Source: QHXW01 sp035297145 | GTDB taxonomy: Bacteria; Acidobacteriota; Terriglobia; Bryobacterales; Bryobacteraceae | Assembly: GCA_035297145.1 (NCBI GenBank) | Contig: DATGZN010000037.1 | Coordinates: 1 to 56,226 of the forward strand | DNA length: 56,226 nt | Reading direction: 5' to 3' | In this document: positions 15,927-24,610 of the stretch, piece by piece | How positions within the stretch are numbered: position 1 is the first letter of the stretch | Layout: every line of letters begins with the position of its first letter | Program-made: the position numbers and the translations under genes | Notes under the pieces: model-generated | Told to the model about the DNA's origin: nothing | Databases searched by the model: none | The model's input: the letters and a program-made list of their open reading frames with translations, nothing else

Positions 15927-18900
15927 CCGATTCCGGCCTCATCAGCGGCCATATCCCCACTATCGATGGCTTGCGCAGGGAGCACATTGGGCGCCCCTGA
16001 GCCGGCCGGGCATAAACCTCGAAAGTATGGGCAGCGTGTGCAGTGGTCGCCCTCGCGGAGCGGAAAACTGACATTGGACTGCGCCTCGCGAAAATCGCGA
16101 ACCAACGCCTCGGGATCGTCGATCAGGGAACGCTCCAGCGAAACTGGCACGGCAACGCCGGGCCGCAGGAAATACACATAGGCTCGTGCCGGTGTTCGCC
16201 CCACCATGCGCTCCAGAGCCAGCGCGTACAGGCGCAATTGCGGCGCGTAGATCTGTGCGCGGGCTGTCGTTTCACGCGCTTTGACCTCGTCCGTCTTGTA
16301 ATCCACCAGCACAAATTCGCCGGCCTCTGCAAACCAAAGATCGATCTGCCCGCGCAGTACGACATCCTCGACCGCCATCAGAAAATCGAATTCCCGCTCG
16401 CTGCGGGTGGCCCGTGCGGCACGGCGGCCGAGTTCGCTTGAATGGAAGGTCTCGACGAGCTTTCGCGCTTCTGGCGTTGCCTCTGCGACCGTCTGGCCGG
16501 CGAGCAGCGCATGGACGTCCAGACCGAACTGGCTCGCGCTGATCTCCTGGTCCGCATCGTCTTCGTCGATGTTCGGCAGAGCGCGCGGAGCATTCCCCGG
16601 CCAGCCAACGTAGCGCTCGAGGTAATAGCGGCGCGGGCATTCGGCGAACCGGGCAATCGAGGTCACGCTAGCGGCAAAATCGTGTTGGCCAATCACTGCG
16701 GGGCGGTCTAAGAGCGGAACGGGTACCTTTGTGGATTCGGCTTCCCGGCGCGCGAGGGCCTGCGGCGGCTGATCGGTTGTGAAGATCCGCAGCGCGAAGC
16801 GCTCGCCATCGGGTGCTTCAATCTGCGCGACTCTCTGCTGCGGTGTTCGCAGATCCAGGCCCAACGCATTCTCAAGCGCTGCGGCCCATTTTTGCGGCTT
16901 GCCGAAACTCGAATACGTGAACACCAGGTGTTCCTCGGCACGCGTCATCGCGACGTAGAGCAGGCGGTCACTCTCATCGGCCTCGCGCTGGTCCACCTCG
17001 TCGGCAATAGCTTTCAGGAAACTATCGCGCTTGGTTTCGCTTGTGCCCGGGTACATCCAATTTGCTCCCAGGCCCAGGTTCGGCGAGAAAGCCAGTGCAC
17101 CGCATCCCGCTGCAACTCCCTTGTGAAGTGCCGCCAGAAACAAAATGGGAAACTCGAGACCCTTCGCGGCGTGAACGGTCATGATGCGCACCGCGTTGAC
17201 GGCGTCCTCGGGCGGTGCGTCAGGCTCGCGCGCGTCGGCTTCGCGCATCAGCTCGAGTTCGTCAACGAACTCCCGAAACGTGAGCCGCGATGAGGCCTCA
17301 CGTGCCAGAGCCAAAAACTTCTCGATATTCGCCGCGGCCCGCGTGCCCGGAGCGACGGTGTAACCCGTTTCGTCCATGGCCCGCATCAAGAGCCGGTCGA
17401 AACCCGCGACGTCACGTGTCTCCCGCCAATGCAGCATTTGCTCACGGAAGTGGCGCAGCTTGACGAGATCCTCCGCGTCAAACGCAGCACCCGTGTGCTC
17501 GAGCCGCCGTAGCGCGCTGCCCAGGTTGCCCCCTGTTTTCAGCCGCAGCAGAGCTTCGTCAGAGACGCCCGCGAATGGCGAGCGCAGCACCACGGCCAGG
17601 CTGATTTCGTCGCGCGGATTGTCGATCGCGCGCAGCAGTCTTGTCAGATCGACTACCTCGCGCGTCTCGAAAAATCCCTTGCCCTGATTCAGCAGGTACG
17701 GGATGCCGGCTTGATCGAACGCGCGCGTGAAAGCTGGAACCACTTCAGAATTCCGCAACAGCACAGCGAAATCCCCGAATTGCGCGGGGCCTCGCGTGAG
17801 CTGTAGCGATCTTTCGAGATCGCGAATGCGGTGCGCGATCCACAGGGCTTCCAGTTCCAGCGCAGCATCTTGCGTACCGGCAATCGCGGCCAGGACTTCG
17901 ACTGAGGGTTCGAACTTGAGCGGAAACTGTCTCTTCGCGATGAGGGGCAGGGGATCGATGCCTTGCGCTCCATGTGAGATTTTTTCCGCGGCGCTCAAAA
18001 TCTCTGGTCGGCTGCGCCAGTTCTCATCGAGTTCGACCACTCGCTCGCCGCGTGCCCGCACCTCCTCGCGATACGTGCGAAAGACTTCAGGCTCCGCATG
18101 ACGAAAACCGTAGATGGACTGGTTGATATCGCCCACGGCGTAGAACCGGCCCGCACTGCGAACCAGGCTCACGAGTTTGGCCTCCAGCCGGTTCGTGTCC
18201 TGAAATTCATCCATCAGCACGTACTCGAATTGGTCTCGCAGGCGCTCGCGGATCACGGCATCCTGTTCCAGCAACCGCACGGCGAACGCCTGAAGATCCG
18301 CGAAATCCAGCACTCCGATTTGTCGCTTGCGCGCGCTGTAGAGCCGGTCAAAACATTCGATCACTTCGATCAGCGTGTCGCGCTCACCGGAGTAGTACTC
18401 CGTAACCAGCGTGCGGCGAGCCTCGTCGAGTAAGGTGTCTTTTATGAACATCAGCCGCGTGTGGCTCTCGCTGCCTTGTTTGATGCCTTTGAGGTTGGTG
18501 GGGAAATCGCCGATAACGCGGAAATGCTCGTCCGTGACCGGTGAATCCGGCAGCTCGGCCACACACCGCGCCGCTTCCAGCGTTTCACGCAACCTGGTCA
18601 CCTGAGCCGGCTTCCAGCCGAATGTCTTTTCTTTATCAATTTCGGCAACAGCGCGCCTCACCTCCGCGAGTGGAGCCCCGTTCCTCCGAAAGCCGCGCAG
18701 CCGCGACGGCTCGACATCGGCTGCGCGCATCGCGTCGTAAATATCGGGAATTTCTTTTGCGAGATCCGGCGAGGCGAGGCCGCGGATCAGCCGCCGCATC
18801 GCGTCCGCTTTCTCGGCGAACATCCGGTCCAGGGCATCCCTTGCCGCTTGCCGTTGCAGGATGGTTGCTCGGCGCGCATCCAGAACCTGGAACTCGGGGT

Positions 18901-19222
18901 CGAGGCTCGCGGCGATAGAATTCTCACGCAGCAAGCGCGTGCAGAAACCGTGGATCGTGGAAACGTGAGCCTGCTCCAGCTGCCGGCGAAGCTCTGGCGT
19001 TTCGCGGAATGATTCGGCCAGCTTGTCCTTCATGTGGCGCGCGGCTTTTTCCGTGAAGGTGATGGCCAGGATGCGCTGCGGCGGCACGCCTTTTTCAACC
19101 ACCAGGCGCCTGTAATACTCCACCAGGACGGTGGTCTTTCCGGAGCCCGGCACCGCGACAACGCACGTGTCGCCACGATCCTCGACGTTCACCGCATCGA
19201 GTTGCCGCGGGGTGAAATTCAC
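15923..19222 (-). CDS. addA: AddA-type helicase-nuclease (UvrD/RecB family)
   Basis: About 1099 residues, a superfamily-1A helicase fused to a RecB-type nuclease for double-strand-break end processing. Helicase motifs are AVPGSGKT (Walker A), VLMDEFQDTN (Walker B), GDINQSIYGFRHAEPE (motif III) and TVHAAKGLEFPILFLAAL (motif V). The C-terminal nuclease shows GQIDLW, LVDYKTDEV and a downstream Gln motif. It also has four cysteines placed like an iron-sulfur cluster: ECPRRYYLERY before the nuclease core and HCTRCPYFRGLC at the end. I chose the GTG at 19222, which overlaps the addB TGA; the frame extends to 19294, but those extra 24 residues lie inside addB. RecB-like or AdnA-like assignment is the alternative. 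Confidence 0.87.
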   Translation of the reverse strand: MNFTPRQLDAVNVEDRGDTCVVAVPGSGKTTVLVEYYRRLVVEKGVPPQRILAITFTEKAARHMKDKLAESFRETPELRRQLEQAHVSTIHGFCTRLLRENSIAASLDPEFQVLDARRATILQRQAARDALDRMFAEKADAMRRLIRGLASPDLAKEIPDIYDAMRAADVEPSRLRGFRRNGAPLAEVRRAVAEIDKEKTFGWKPAQVTRLRETLEAARCVAELPDSPVTDEHFRVIGDFPTNLKGIKQGSESHTRLMFIKDTLLDEARRTLVTEYYSGERDTLIEVIECFDRLYSARKRQIGVLDFADLQAFAVRLLEQDAVIRERLRDQFEYVLMDEFQDTNRLEAKLVSLVRSAGRFYAVGDINQSIYGFRHAEPEVFRTYREEVRARGERVVELDENWRSRPEILSAAEKISHGAQGIDPLPLIAKRQFPLKFEPSVEVLAAIAGTQDAALELEALWIAHRIRDLERSLQLTRGPAQFGDFAVLLRNSEVVPAFTRAFDQAGIPYLLNQGKGFFETREVVDLTRLLRAIDNPRDEISLAVVLRSPFAGVSDEALLRLKTGGNLGSALRRLEHTGAAFDAEDLVKLRHFREQMLHWRETRDVAGFDRLLMRAMDETGYTVAPGTRAAANIEKFLALAREASSRLTFREFVDELELMREADAREPDAPPEDAVNAVRIMTVHAAKGLEFPILFLAALHKGVAAGCGALAFSPNLGLGANWMYPGTSETKRDSFLKAIADEVDQREADESDRLLYVAMTRAEEHLVFTYSSFGKPQKWAAALENALGLDLRTPQQRVAQIEAPDGERFALRIFTTDQPPQALARREAESTKVPVPLLDRPAVIGQHDFAASVTSIARFAECPRRYYLERYVGWPGNAPRALPNIDEDDADQEISASQFGLDVHALLAGQTVAEATPEARKLVETFHSSELGRRAARATRSEREFDFLMAVEDVVLRGQIDLWFAEAGEFVLVDYKTDEVKARETTARAQIYAPQLRLYALALERMVGRTPARAYVYFLRPGVAVPVSLERSLIDDPEALVRDFREAQSNVSFPLREGDHCTRCPYFRGLCPAGSGAPNVLPAQAIDSGDMAADEAGIG

Positions 19223-21891
19223 TCGGCGCACTCCGCGATCGCGGCCTCTGCTCCCGCGTACCGGCAGGCGTCCCGAAAATCGCAGTACCTGCATTTCCCC
19301 AGATCGCTTGGCTCCGGTGCGACGCGGCCTTGTGCGATGGCGCGCGCCGCCAACATGCTGCGCTCAACCGCCGTGGCCAGCCAGTCCGGCGTGAATGGCT
19401 CAACCTTCGCCTTGAGCCAATCTGGCTTTTCGCCCCAGCCCGCGTAACGGATGCCATCGCGCAGGCTGCAGTAGTAAACGCCGGCCACGCTGAGTTGAAA
19501 GCCGCGCTCCGCCGCCAGCCAATAAAGCGGCCCTTGTAGGCGGTCTTCGTTCGCGGCGTACTCGCGCAAATTGGAGCTGTACTTGTAGTCAATGACGAAT
19601 GCGCGGCCCTCGGAATCCTGCAGCAGCCGGTCCACGCGGCAGCGAATCATCAGACCGTCTTCGAGCTCGAACCGGCAGGACGCCTCCGCCTGGCTATGAC
19701 AGTCCGCGGGCCATCGCTCGGCTGTCGCGAAGCAGCGCAAATCATCCAACATTTGCGCCCGCACGAACTCGGTCTCGTAGCCCGAGACGACAAATTCCTT
19801 TTGCGCAAATTCTACAAAAACGCGTTCAAAAATTGGTTCGATCGGCCCGCGCGCCTCCAGCCACTCTTTGATCACCTGGTGCACGATGGTGCCCCGGAGA
19901 CGGAAATCCAAACGCTTCTCGGGACGCACTGGTGCGCCATCGAGCTTCAGCGTGTGCCGTCCGAAAAACTGGAACGGGCATTGAAAATAGGTTTCGAGAG
20001 CGGTGGGCCGCATCTCGTTGTGCTTCTGTTGCAGGATCTGCAAAAGGTCAGGCGAGCGAATGGGCGCTGCCGTAGTCGCCGCCGAAGGCTGCGCGATCCG
20101 CACGCGCACGGTGCGGCTTTCGGTTGGCACTTGCGCCGCATCGAGAAACAGAGAGGGCAGGTTCAGTTCGGCGCGCGCGTCGTTTTTCGGATAGCTCATC
20201 ACGACCGATGCCGTCGCGCGATGGAGCGCGGAGTCGAACAGGAACCGCTCTTCGTTTTCGATGTCTTCCGTCGTCCGAATACGCAGTCCGCGCTCTTTGA
20301 GCCGGCGACGCATGTGCTGTGGTAGAAAAGGATCAGGCGCCTGATAACGCGGAAACTGGCCCTCCACCAGGCCGCACACGAACACCACCGGCAACTCCCA
20401 CTGCCGTGCTTCATATGCGCTGAGCACGTGCACCACGTTGCGTCGTTGGTCTATTAGACGCAGCGGCGTCAGACGGAGCAATGCCTTGACGGCGGGCCAA
20501 AACTCATCCAGCGAGAGCGGAATCGATGCATCGAATGCCTGGCCCGCATCGATCACTGCCTTCTCCAATACGTCAAGTGCCTGAGCTTGCGATCGCCACT
20601 CAAGCACTGTTTCGTGACCCACTCCGTCGCGTAGGCGTGACGGCCGGTAGAGCGCGCGTAAGCCCGCGAGCTGCGCGCCCCATTCCGCGGGCTTCCACCG
20701 CAGTGTCCGCCATTTGTCCACCTCACTGAAACTGTCCAGCAGGCGTCCGAGGCGCCGATCCGCACTTTCGATGGCCGCCGCCAGTTCGCGCAGAGCCCCG
20801 AGGCCGGCGCCGGGCATCCGCTTGCGTACGTCGAAATCGAAACGATCCATCGGGAGGGAGAAGCCCGCTCCGGGCGCCAGCTTCATCACCGTCAACGTCT
20901 CGTCCAATTGCCAGCCGCCCAGCATGGCATCGATCACTCCCGTCAGGTAGCGAACGGCGGGCTGCTCCGTCAGCACCAGGTCGAAGTAGAATTTAGCCGG
21001 GATGCCGAAGCGCTCAAGAGTAGCGCGCAACAAGCGAGCGTAAATGTCCGGTGCGCGCACAATGATGCTCATCTCACGAAACAGCCGGCCGCTCTCCACC
21101 TGTTCCAGGATTCTCCGCGCGATTTCGTCCACTTCGCGCTCTGTTCCAGGCGCGACCACCAGTTCCCGCGCCGGCGGCACGCGCTGGCGCGTGAGCCTCC
21201 GCTCCTTGAAACCGATGGACAGCAGCCGCGCACGTGTAGCTGCGGAAATACCGTCCGTGGGCAGCGTTACAGTGACATCCGCGTGTTTTGCCATCGCTTG
21301 AACGAGGGCGATTTCGGGGTCTGTCAGCGAAAAGAAACCATCGAGCCAGATCGTTTTCGCCGCTCCCAGACCAGTCTCTTCCACGCGCGCAGCTGCCAGG
21401 CTCAGGCGCGTAGACCGCAATGCCAGACGCCGCTCTTTCAGCGCACCGCTGATTTCGTCGAAGACGCGCGCTACCGCGCGGCCTAGCCCGTCAGTCAAGT
21501 GCTCCCGGAGCAATCGAGCATCGCACGCAGCCGACGCGCATTCGTCGATCACCGCCGCCAGTCGTGCGTGCAATCCCGCACAGTGCGCGACCTTCTGAAA
21601 TTCCGGAAGATTTAGGCGGTGAACGGTTCTCTCCACCAGAACCGTAAACAGTGCACTTGAGACTTCAGGAACATCCGCCACCCAGCTCTCTATGAACCGC
21701 GAGATCGTCTGAATACTTCGGGGTGAAAAGACCAGGCCCTCGCGCGCCAGTTCATCGCGCAAGTGCTGGGCCATCGTGGCTGTGGGGACGAGCAGACGCA
21801 CGCTCGTTTCCCCGCGATGCAGTGCCTCCCGGAGCGTCTCCAGTGCGCTGAAGGTTTTGCCCGACCCGGCGGGGCCGGTCAGAAGTTGCAT
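19219..21891 (-). CDS. addB: AddB-type nuclease subunit (PD-(D/E)XK, iron-sulfur)
   Basis: An 890-residue partner of AddA, somewhat shorter than Bacillus AddB (~1160). It has an intact Walker A at the N-terminus (LLTGPAGSGKTFSALETL, residues 3-20), a degenerate helicase body, and a C-terminal RecB-family nuclease with CRVDRLLQDSEGRAFVIDYKYSS (Asp and Asp-Tyr-Lys catalytic core). The four cluster cysteines are QCPFQFFG, upstream of the core, and KCRYCDFRDACRY at the end, the AddB/Cas4-type pattern. The complex should unwind and degrade broken DNA ends before RecA loading. It is followed by addA through a GTGA overlap. The isomerase gene upstream ends 53 bases earlier on the same strand. Confidence 0.87.
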   Translation of the reverse strand: MQLLTGPAGSGKTFSALETLREALHRGETSVRLLVPTATMAQHLRDELAREGLVFSPRSIQTISRFIESWVADVPEVSSALFTVLVERTVHRLNLPEFQKVAHCAGLHARLAAVIDECASAACDARLLREHLTDGLGRAVARVFDEISGALKERRLALRSTRLSLAAARVEETGLGAAKTIWLDGFFSLTDPEIALVQAMAKHADVTVTLPTDGISAATRARLLSIGFKERRLTRQRVPPARELVVAPGTEREVDEIARRILEQVESGRLFREMSIIVRAPDIYARLLRATLERFGIPAKFYFDLVLTEQPAVRYLTGVIDAMLGGWQLDETLTVMKLAPGAGFSLPMDRFDFDVRKRMPGAGLGALRELAAAIESADRRLGRLLDSFSEVDKWRTLRWKPAEWGAQLAGLRALYRPSRLRDGVGHETVLEWRSQAQALDVLEKAVIDAGQAFDASIPLSLDEFWPAVKALLRLTPLRLIDQRRNVVHVLSAYEARQWELPVVFVCGLVEGQFPRYQAPDPFLPQHMRRRLKERGLRIRTTEDIENEERFLFDSALHRATASVVMSYPKNDARAELNLPSLFLDAAQVPTESRTVRVRIAQPSAATTAAPIRSPDLLQILQQKHNEMRPTALETYFQCPFQFFGRHTLKLDGAPVRPEKRLDFRLRGTIVHQVIKEWLEARGPIEPIFERVFVEFAQKEFVVSGYETEFVRAQMLDDLRCFATAERWPADCHSQAEASCRFELEDGLMIRCRVDRLLQDSEGRAFVIDYKYSSNLREYAANEDRLQGPLYWLAAERGFQLSVAGVYYCSLRDGIRYAGWGEKPDWLKAKVEPFTPDWLATAVERSMLAARAIAQGRVAPEPSDLGKCRYCDFRDACRYAGAEAAIAECAE

Positions 21892-21944
21892 GTAAGATCC
21901 AGCTTAGCGCCGCTTGCCGCACTCGGCGCTTCGAAGCCGTCTCT

Positions 21945-22784
21945 TCATCCGCGCAGCGATTCCAGAAGCTTCACGGCCATGGCAATGTCGCTCAACCGTT
22001 GCGCCGCGTCTGGCACCTCGCGCTCGATATTGAGTGGTCCTTTGAACCCGACGGCCTTCAGTTTTTGAATGAATCGCGGCATCCCGACCGCGCCCTGGCC
22101 CAGCGGCTTCTCTTCGCCCAACGCGCCCGGCACGCCCTTGGGCGGCCAGTCGCCGTCTTTGCAGTGAACTGACAGCACATGCTGGGCGAGCGTGCCTAGC
22201 GCTTCCACTGGATCGCCGGTGCCGTAGAGGATCATGTTGGCGGGGTCGAAATTGATGCCCAGGTTCGGCCGATTCACGTCGATCAAAAATCGCAGAAGCG
22301 TGTCCGCCGATTCCTGCCCGGTTTCCAAAGCGAAGGTCTGATGGTTTTTCGCGGCATGATCGCAAACCCGCCGCACCATCCCCCGCACCGCCATGTAATC
22401 GGGATCGGTGTCGTCCTCGGGCACAAATCCGATATGCGTCGCGATGCTGGGAATGCCCACTTCGCGAGCGAAGTCGCTGACTTCGTAAGTGCGCTGTTCA
22501 CGCTCGGCGCGCGTCTCGCGCGGAATGAAGCCCACCGTTCGCTGCACTGTGGGAATGTCGGCGTAGCTTTCGCCGTTGTATGCGCAGAATGCCGTGACCA
22601 CGGGGAAATCTTCCGCTGCGAGCGCCGCCTTCCATTTCGCCGCGGTGCCCGCTAGTGGTGCGTCTCCGGCCACCCCGATCTGGCCGCAGCGCGCGCCCAG
22701 AGCCTTCAACTCGCGCACGGTCTCGCCAGGCTCGCGTCCTGCCCAGAACATCACGCCAATTTCTCTGTCTCTCAAAACTTGCAT
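21945..22784 (-). CDS. sugar phosphate isomerase/epimerase (xylose-isomerase-like TIM barrel)
   Basis: A 279-residue AP_endonuc_2/xylose-isomerase-like protein. Features include PSIATHIGFVPED, FALETGQESADTLLRFLID, NLGINFDPANMILYGTGDPVEAL, VLSVHCKDGDWPP and the closing LNIEREV. The metal-site positions (Glu in ALETG, Asp in NFDPAN, His in SVHCKDG, Glu in IERE) are kept. I start it at ATG 22784 (MQVLRDREIGVMF), preceded by GGAGAGAG; the frame itself is open much further upstream, antisense to nothing but inside the neighbouring gene. It overlaps the Gfo/Idh gene by 13 bases, so the two act as a pair, probably in sugar or inositol catabolism. Substrate unknown. Confidence 0.85.
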   Translation of the reverse strand: MQVLRDREIGVMFWAGREPGETVRELKALGARCGQIGVAGDAPLAGTAAKWKAALAAEDFPVVTAFCAYNGESYADIPTVQRTVGFIPRETRAEREQRTYEVSDFAREVGIPSIATHIGFVPEDDTDPDYMAVRGMVRRVCDHAAKNHQTFALETGQESADTLLRFLIDVNRPNLGINFDPANMILYGTGDPVEALGTLAQHVLSVHCKDGDWPPKGVPGALGEEKPLGQGAVGMPRFIQKLKAVGFKGPLNIEREVPDAAQRLSDIAMAVKLLESLRG

Positions 22785-23788
22785 GCCATTCTCTCTCCGT
22801 TGTTGTTTCTCGATTCCACCATGAGCCGCGTGAGCTTCACCGCTAGCGCCGATTCCTCCGGCGGGCACAGATCGGGCTTCTTGCCATGTATCACGCAATC
22901 CGTGAAGTAACGCAACTCCTCGGTAAACAAATCCGCTTCGCCGGCATCCACAGCCTGCTTTTCGCCGTCCGCGCCGTAAAACGCCAACGGCCGTCCTTCC
23001 GAGCTGTAATCGAGCGTGCCATCTTCGCCCACGATCGTAAATTCCATGGAGAATGGATAGGACTTCGGATGATGCCAGCCACCCGTGATGACTACGCTGC
23101 CGATCGACGGATAGTGGAATTCGGCCGCGATGACATCGATGCCGCGTGCCAGTTTCTCGTATCCTGTCGCGGACACCGCCGCCGGCTTGCCGAGCAGGTG
23201 GACGCAATAGTCTACATCGTGAATTAGCAAGTCGAAAACGCCGCCGCCGCTTTTTGTGGGATCTCCCAACCACTTGCTCCACGCCGGGGCCGCGCATCGC
23301 CTGCGGAATAGCGCCGATCGCACCGACCCCAGCGCACCCGACTTCACTCGCTCAGCCGTCTTCCTGTATGCGCCGATGAAGCGCAGCACTTGCCCGGTCA
23401 TCAGCACGCGCCCGCTCTTGAGCGCCTCCGCCAGCAGTTCGTCGGCGGTCGCTCCGTCCAGCGCCATGGGCTTCTCGACGAGCACATGCTTACCCGCTCG
23501 TAAGGCGGCGAGAGCCACCGGTGCGTGCTGGTCCGTGGGCAGGCAGATATCCACCGCGTCGATTTCCGTGTCTGCCAGCGCCTCATCGGCCCGGTGATAC
23601 TTCTTCACGCGCGAGAAATCCATTTTCTCGCCCGGCCCCCCAATGTTCCCCTGGATGCCGCTTAAGTCTCCAGCCAGCTTCTTCTCATCTTGTGAGACCA
23701 CGGCACAGAGTTGCGCTTCCGGAATGTTTTTCCAGGCCTTCAAATGGGTGCTACCCATGAAGCCCAGGCCGATCACGGCGATCCGCAT
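22772..23788 (-). CDS. Gfo/Idh/MocA-family NAD(P)-dependent oxidoreductase
   Basis: A 338-residue dehydrogenase. The N-terminal Rossmann motif is GLGFMGSTH (residues 7-15), the catalytic-site EKPMALDG sits near residue 95-102, and the C-terminal sheet domain has SGGGVFDLLIHDVDYCVHLLG with the His-Asp pair. I start at ATG 23788 (MRIAVIGLGFMG), which begins directly at the first strand of the Rossmann fold; the open frame reaches 23953 but would add 55 unlikely residues that run into the divergent metAP gene. It is upstream of, and overlaps, the sugar isomerase gene, a common pairing. Its sugar substrate is unknown. Confidence 0.88.
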   Translation of the reverse strand: MRIAVIGLGFMGSTHLKAWKNIPEAQLCAVVSQDEKKLAGDLSGIQGNIGGPGEKMDFSRVKKYHRADEALADTEIDAVDICLPTDQHAPVALAALRAGKHVLVEKPMALDGATADELLAEALKSGRVLMTGQVLRFIGAYRKTAERVKSGALGSVRSALFRRRCAAPAWSKWLGDPTKSGGGVFDLLIHDVDYCVHLLGKPAAVSATGYEKLARGIDVIAAEFHYPSIGSVVITGGWHHPKSYPFSMEFTIVGEDGTLDYSSEGRPLAFYGADGEKQAVDAGEADLFTEELRYFTDCVIHGKKPDLCPPEESALAVKLTRLMVESRNNNGERMACKF

Positions 23789-23846
23789 CAGAGGGCAATA
23801 TACCATCCCAGGCCCGCCTCTCATGAATTTCGTACAATAGACAGCG

Positions 23847-24590
23847 GTGTCGATCAAGTCAGATGCCGAACTGGAGAAGATGCGCGTCATTGGCGGCATC
23901 GTCGCGCGAGCGCTTCGTGTCATGGCGGAGAGCTTGCGCGCGGGCATGACCACCCGGGAATTGAACGCAATCGGAGCGCGCGTGTTGCAACAGAATGGCG
24001 CGCGTTCCGCCCCGCCGCTGGTTTACAACTACCCTGCGGAGGTTTGCATCAGCGTCAACGATGAGGCCATGCACGGCATTCCCGGCGATCGCGTCCTCCA
24101 CCCCGGCGATCTGGTTAAGCTCGATTTGGTGGCGGAAAAGGACGGTTTCTTCGCTGACGCCGCCGTTTCTATTCAGGTTCAGCCCGTCTCCGCTCCCGCC
24201 CGCGAATTGACGAACTGCGCCGAGCGCGTGTTCCGCCGTGCACTCACGGTGGCTCGCGCCGGCAATCGCGTTCGCGAAATCGGCCGCGTGGTGGAGCGTG
24301 AGGTGCGCAGGTCTGGATTCTCCGTGATCCGCGAGCTGTGTGGCCACGGTGTCGGTCGCACTATTCATGAAGCCCCCGCAGTCCCGAATTTTGCCGATCG
24401 TAACGCTCGCACCAGATTGACCGAAGGCCGGGTGATCACCATAGAGCCGGTCATTACTGCCGGCAACGGTCGCACGCGATTAGATAAGGATGGTTGGACG
24501 TTTCGTACCGAAGACGGCAGCCTGGCCGCGCACTACGAACATACAGTTGTGATTACGCGCGGCCAGCCCGTGCTTCTGACAGCAGCTTGA
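23847..24590 (+). CDS. map: type I methionine aminopeptidase
   Basis: A 247-residue enzyme that removes the initiator methionine from new proteins. The metal ligands are all in place: Asp93 (KLDLVAEKDG), Asp104, His167 (CGHGVGRTIHEAP), Glu200 (ITIEP) and Glu231 (HYEHTVVI). His76 (MHGIPGD) and His174 are the usual substrate-contact residues. The start is GTG 23847; a TACAAT box lies just upstream. It diverges from the Gfo/Idh gene. This copy sits next to a histidine kinase rather than the usual secY/adk/infA cluster, so it may be an extra map gene. Confidence 0.92.
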   Translation: MSIKSDAELEKMRVIGGIVARALRVMAESLRAGMTTRELNAIGARVLQQNGARSAPPLVYNYPAEVCISVNDEAMHGIPGDRVLHPGDLVKLDLVAEKDGFFADAAVSIQVQPVSAPARELTNCAERVFRRALTVARAGNRVREIGRVVEREVRRSGFSVIRELCGHGVGRTIHEAPAVPNFADRNARTRLTEGRVITIEPVITAGNGRTRLDKDGWTFRTEDGSLAAHYEHTVVITRGQPVLLTAA

Positions 24591-24610
24591 AAAAGAGAAC
24601 GATTTCATCC

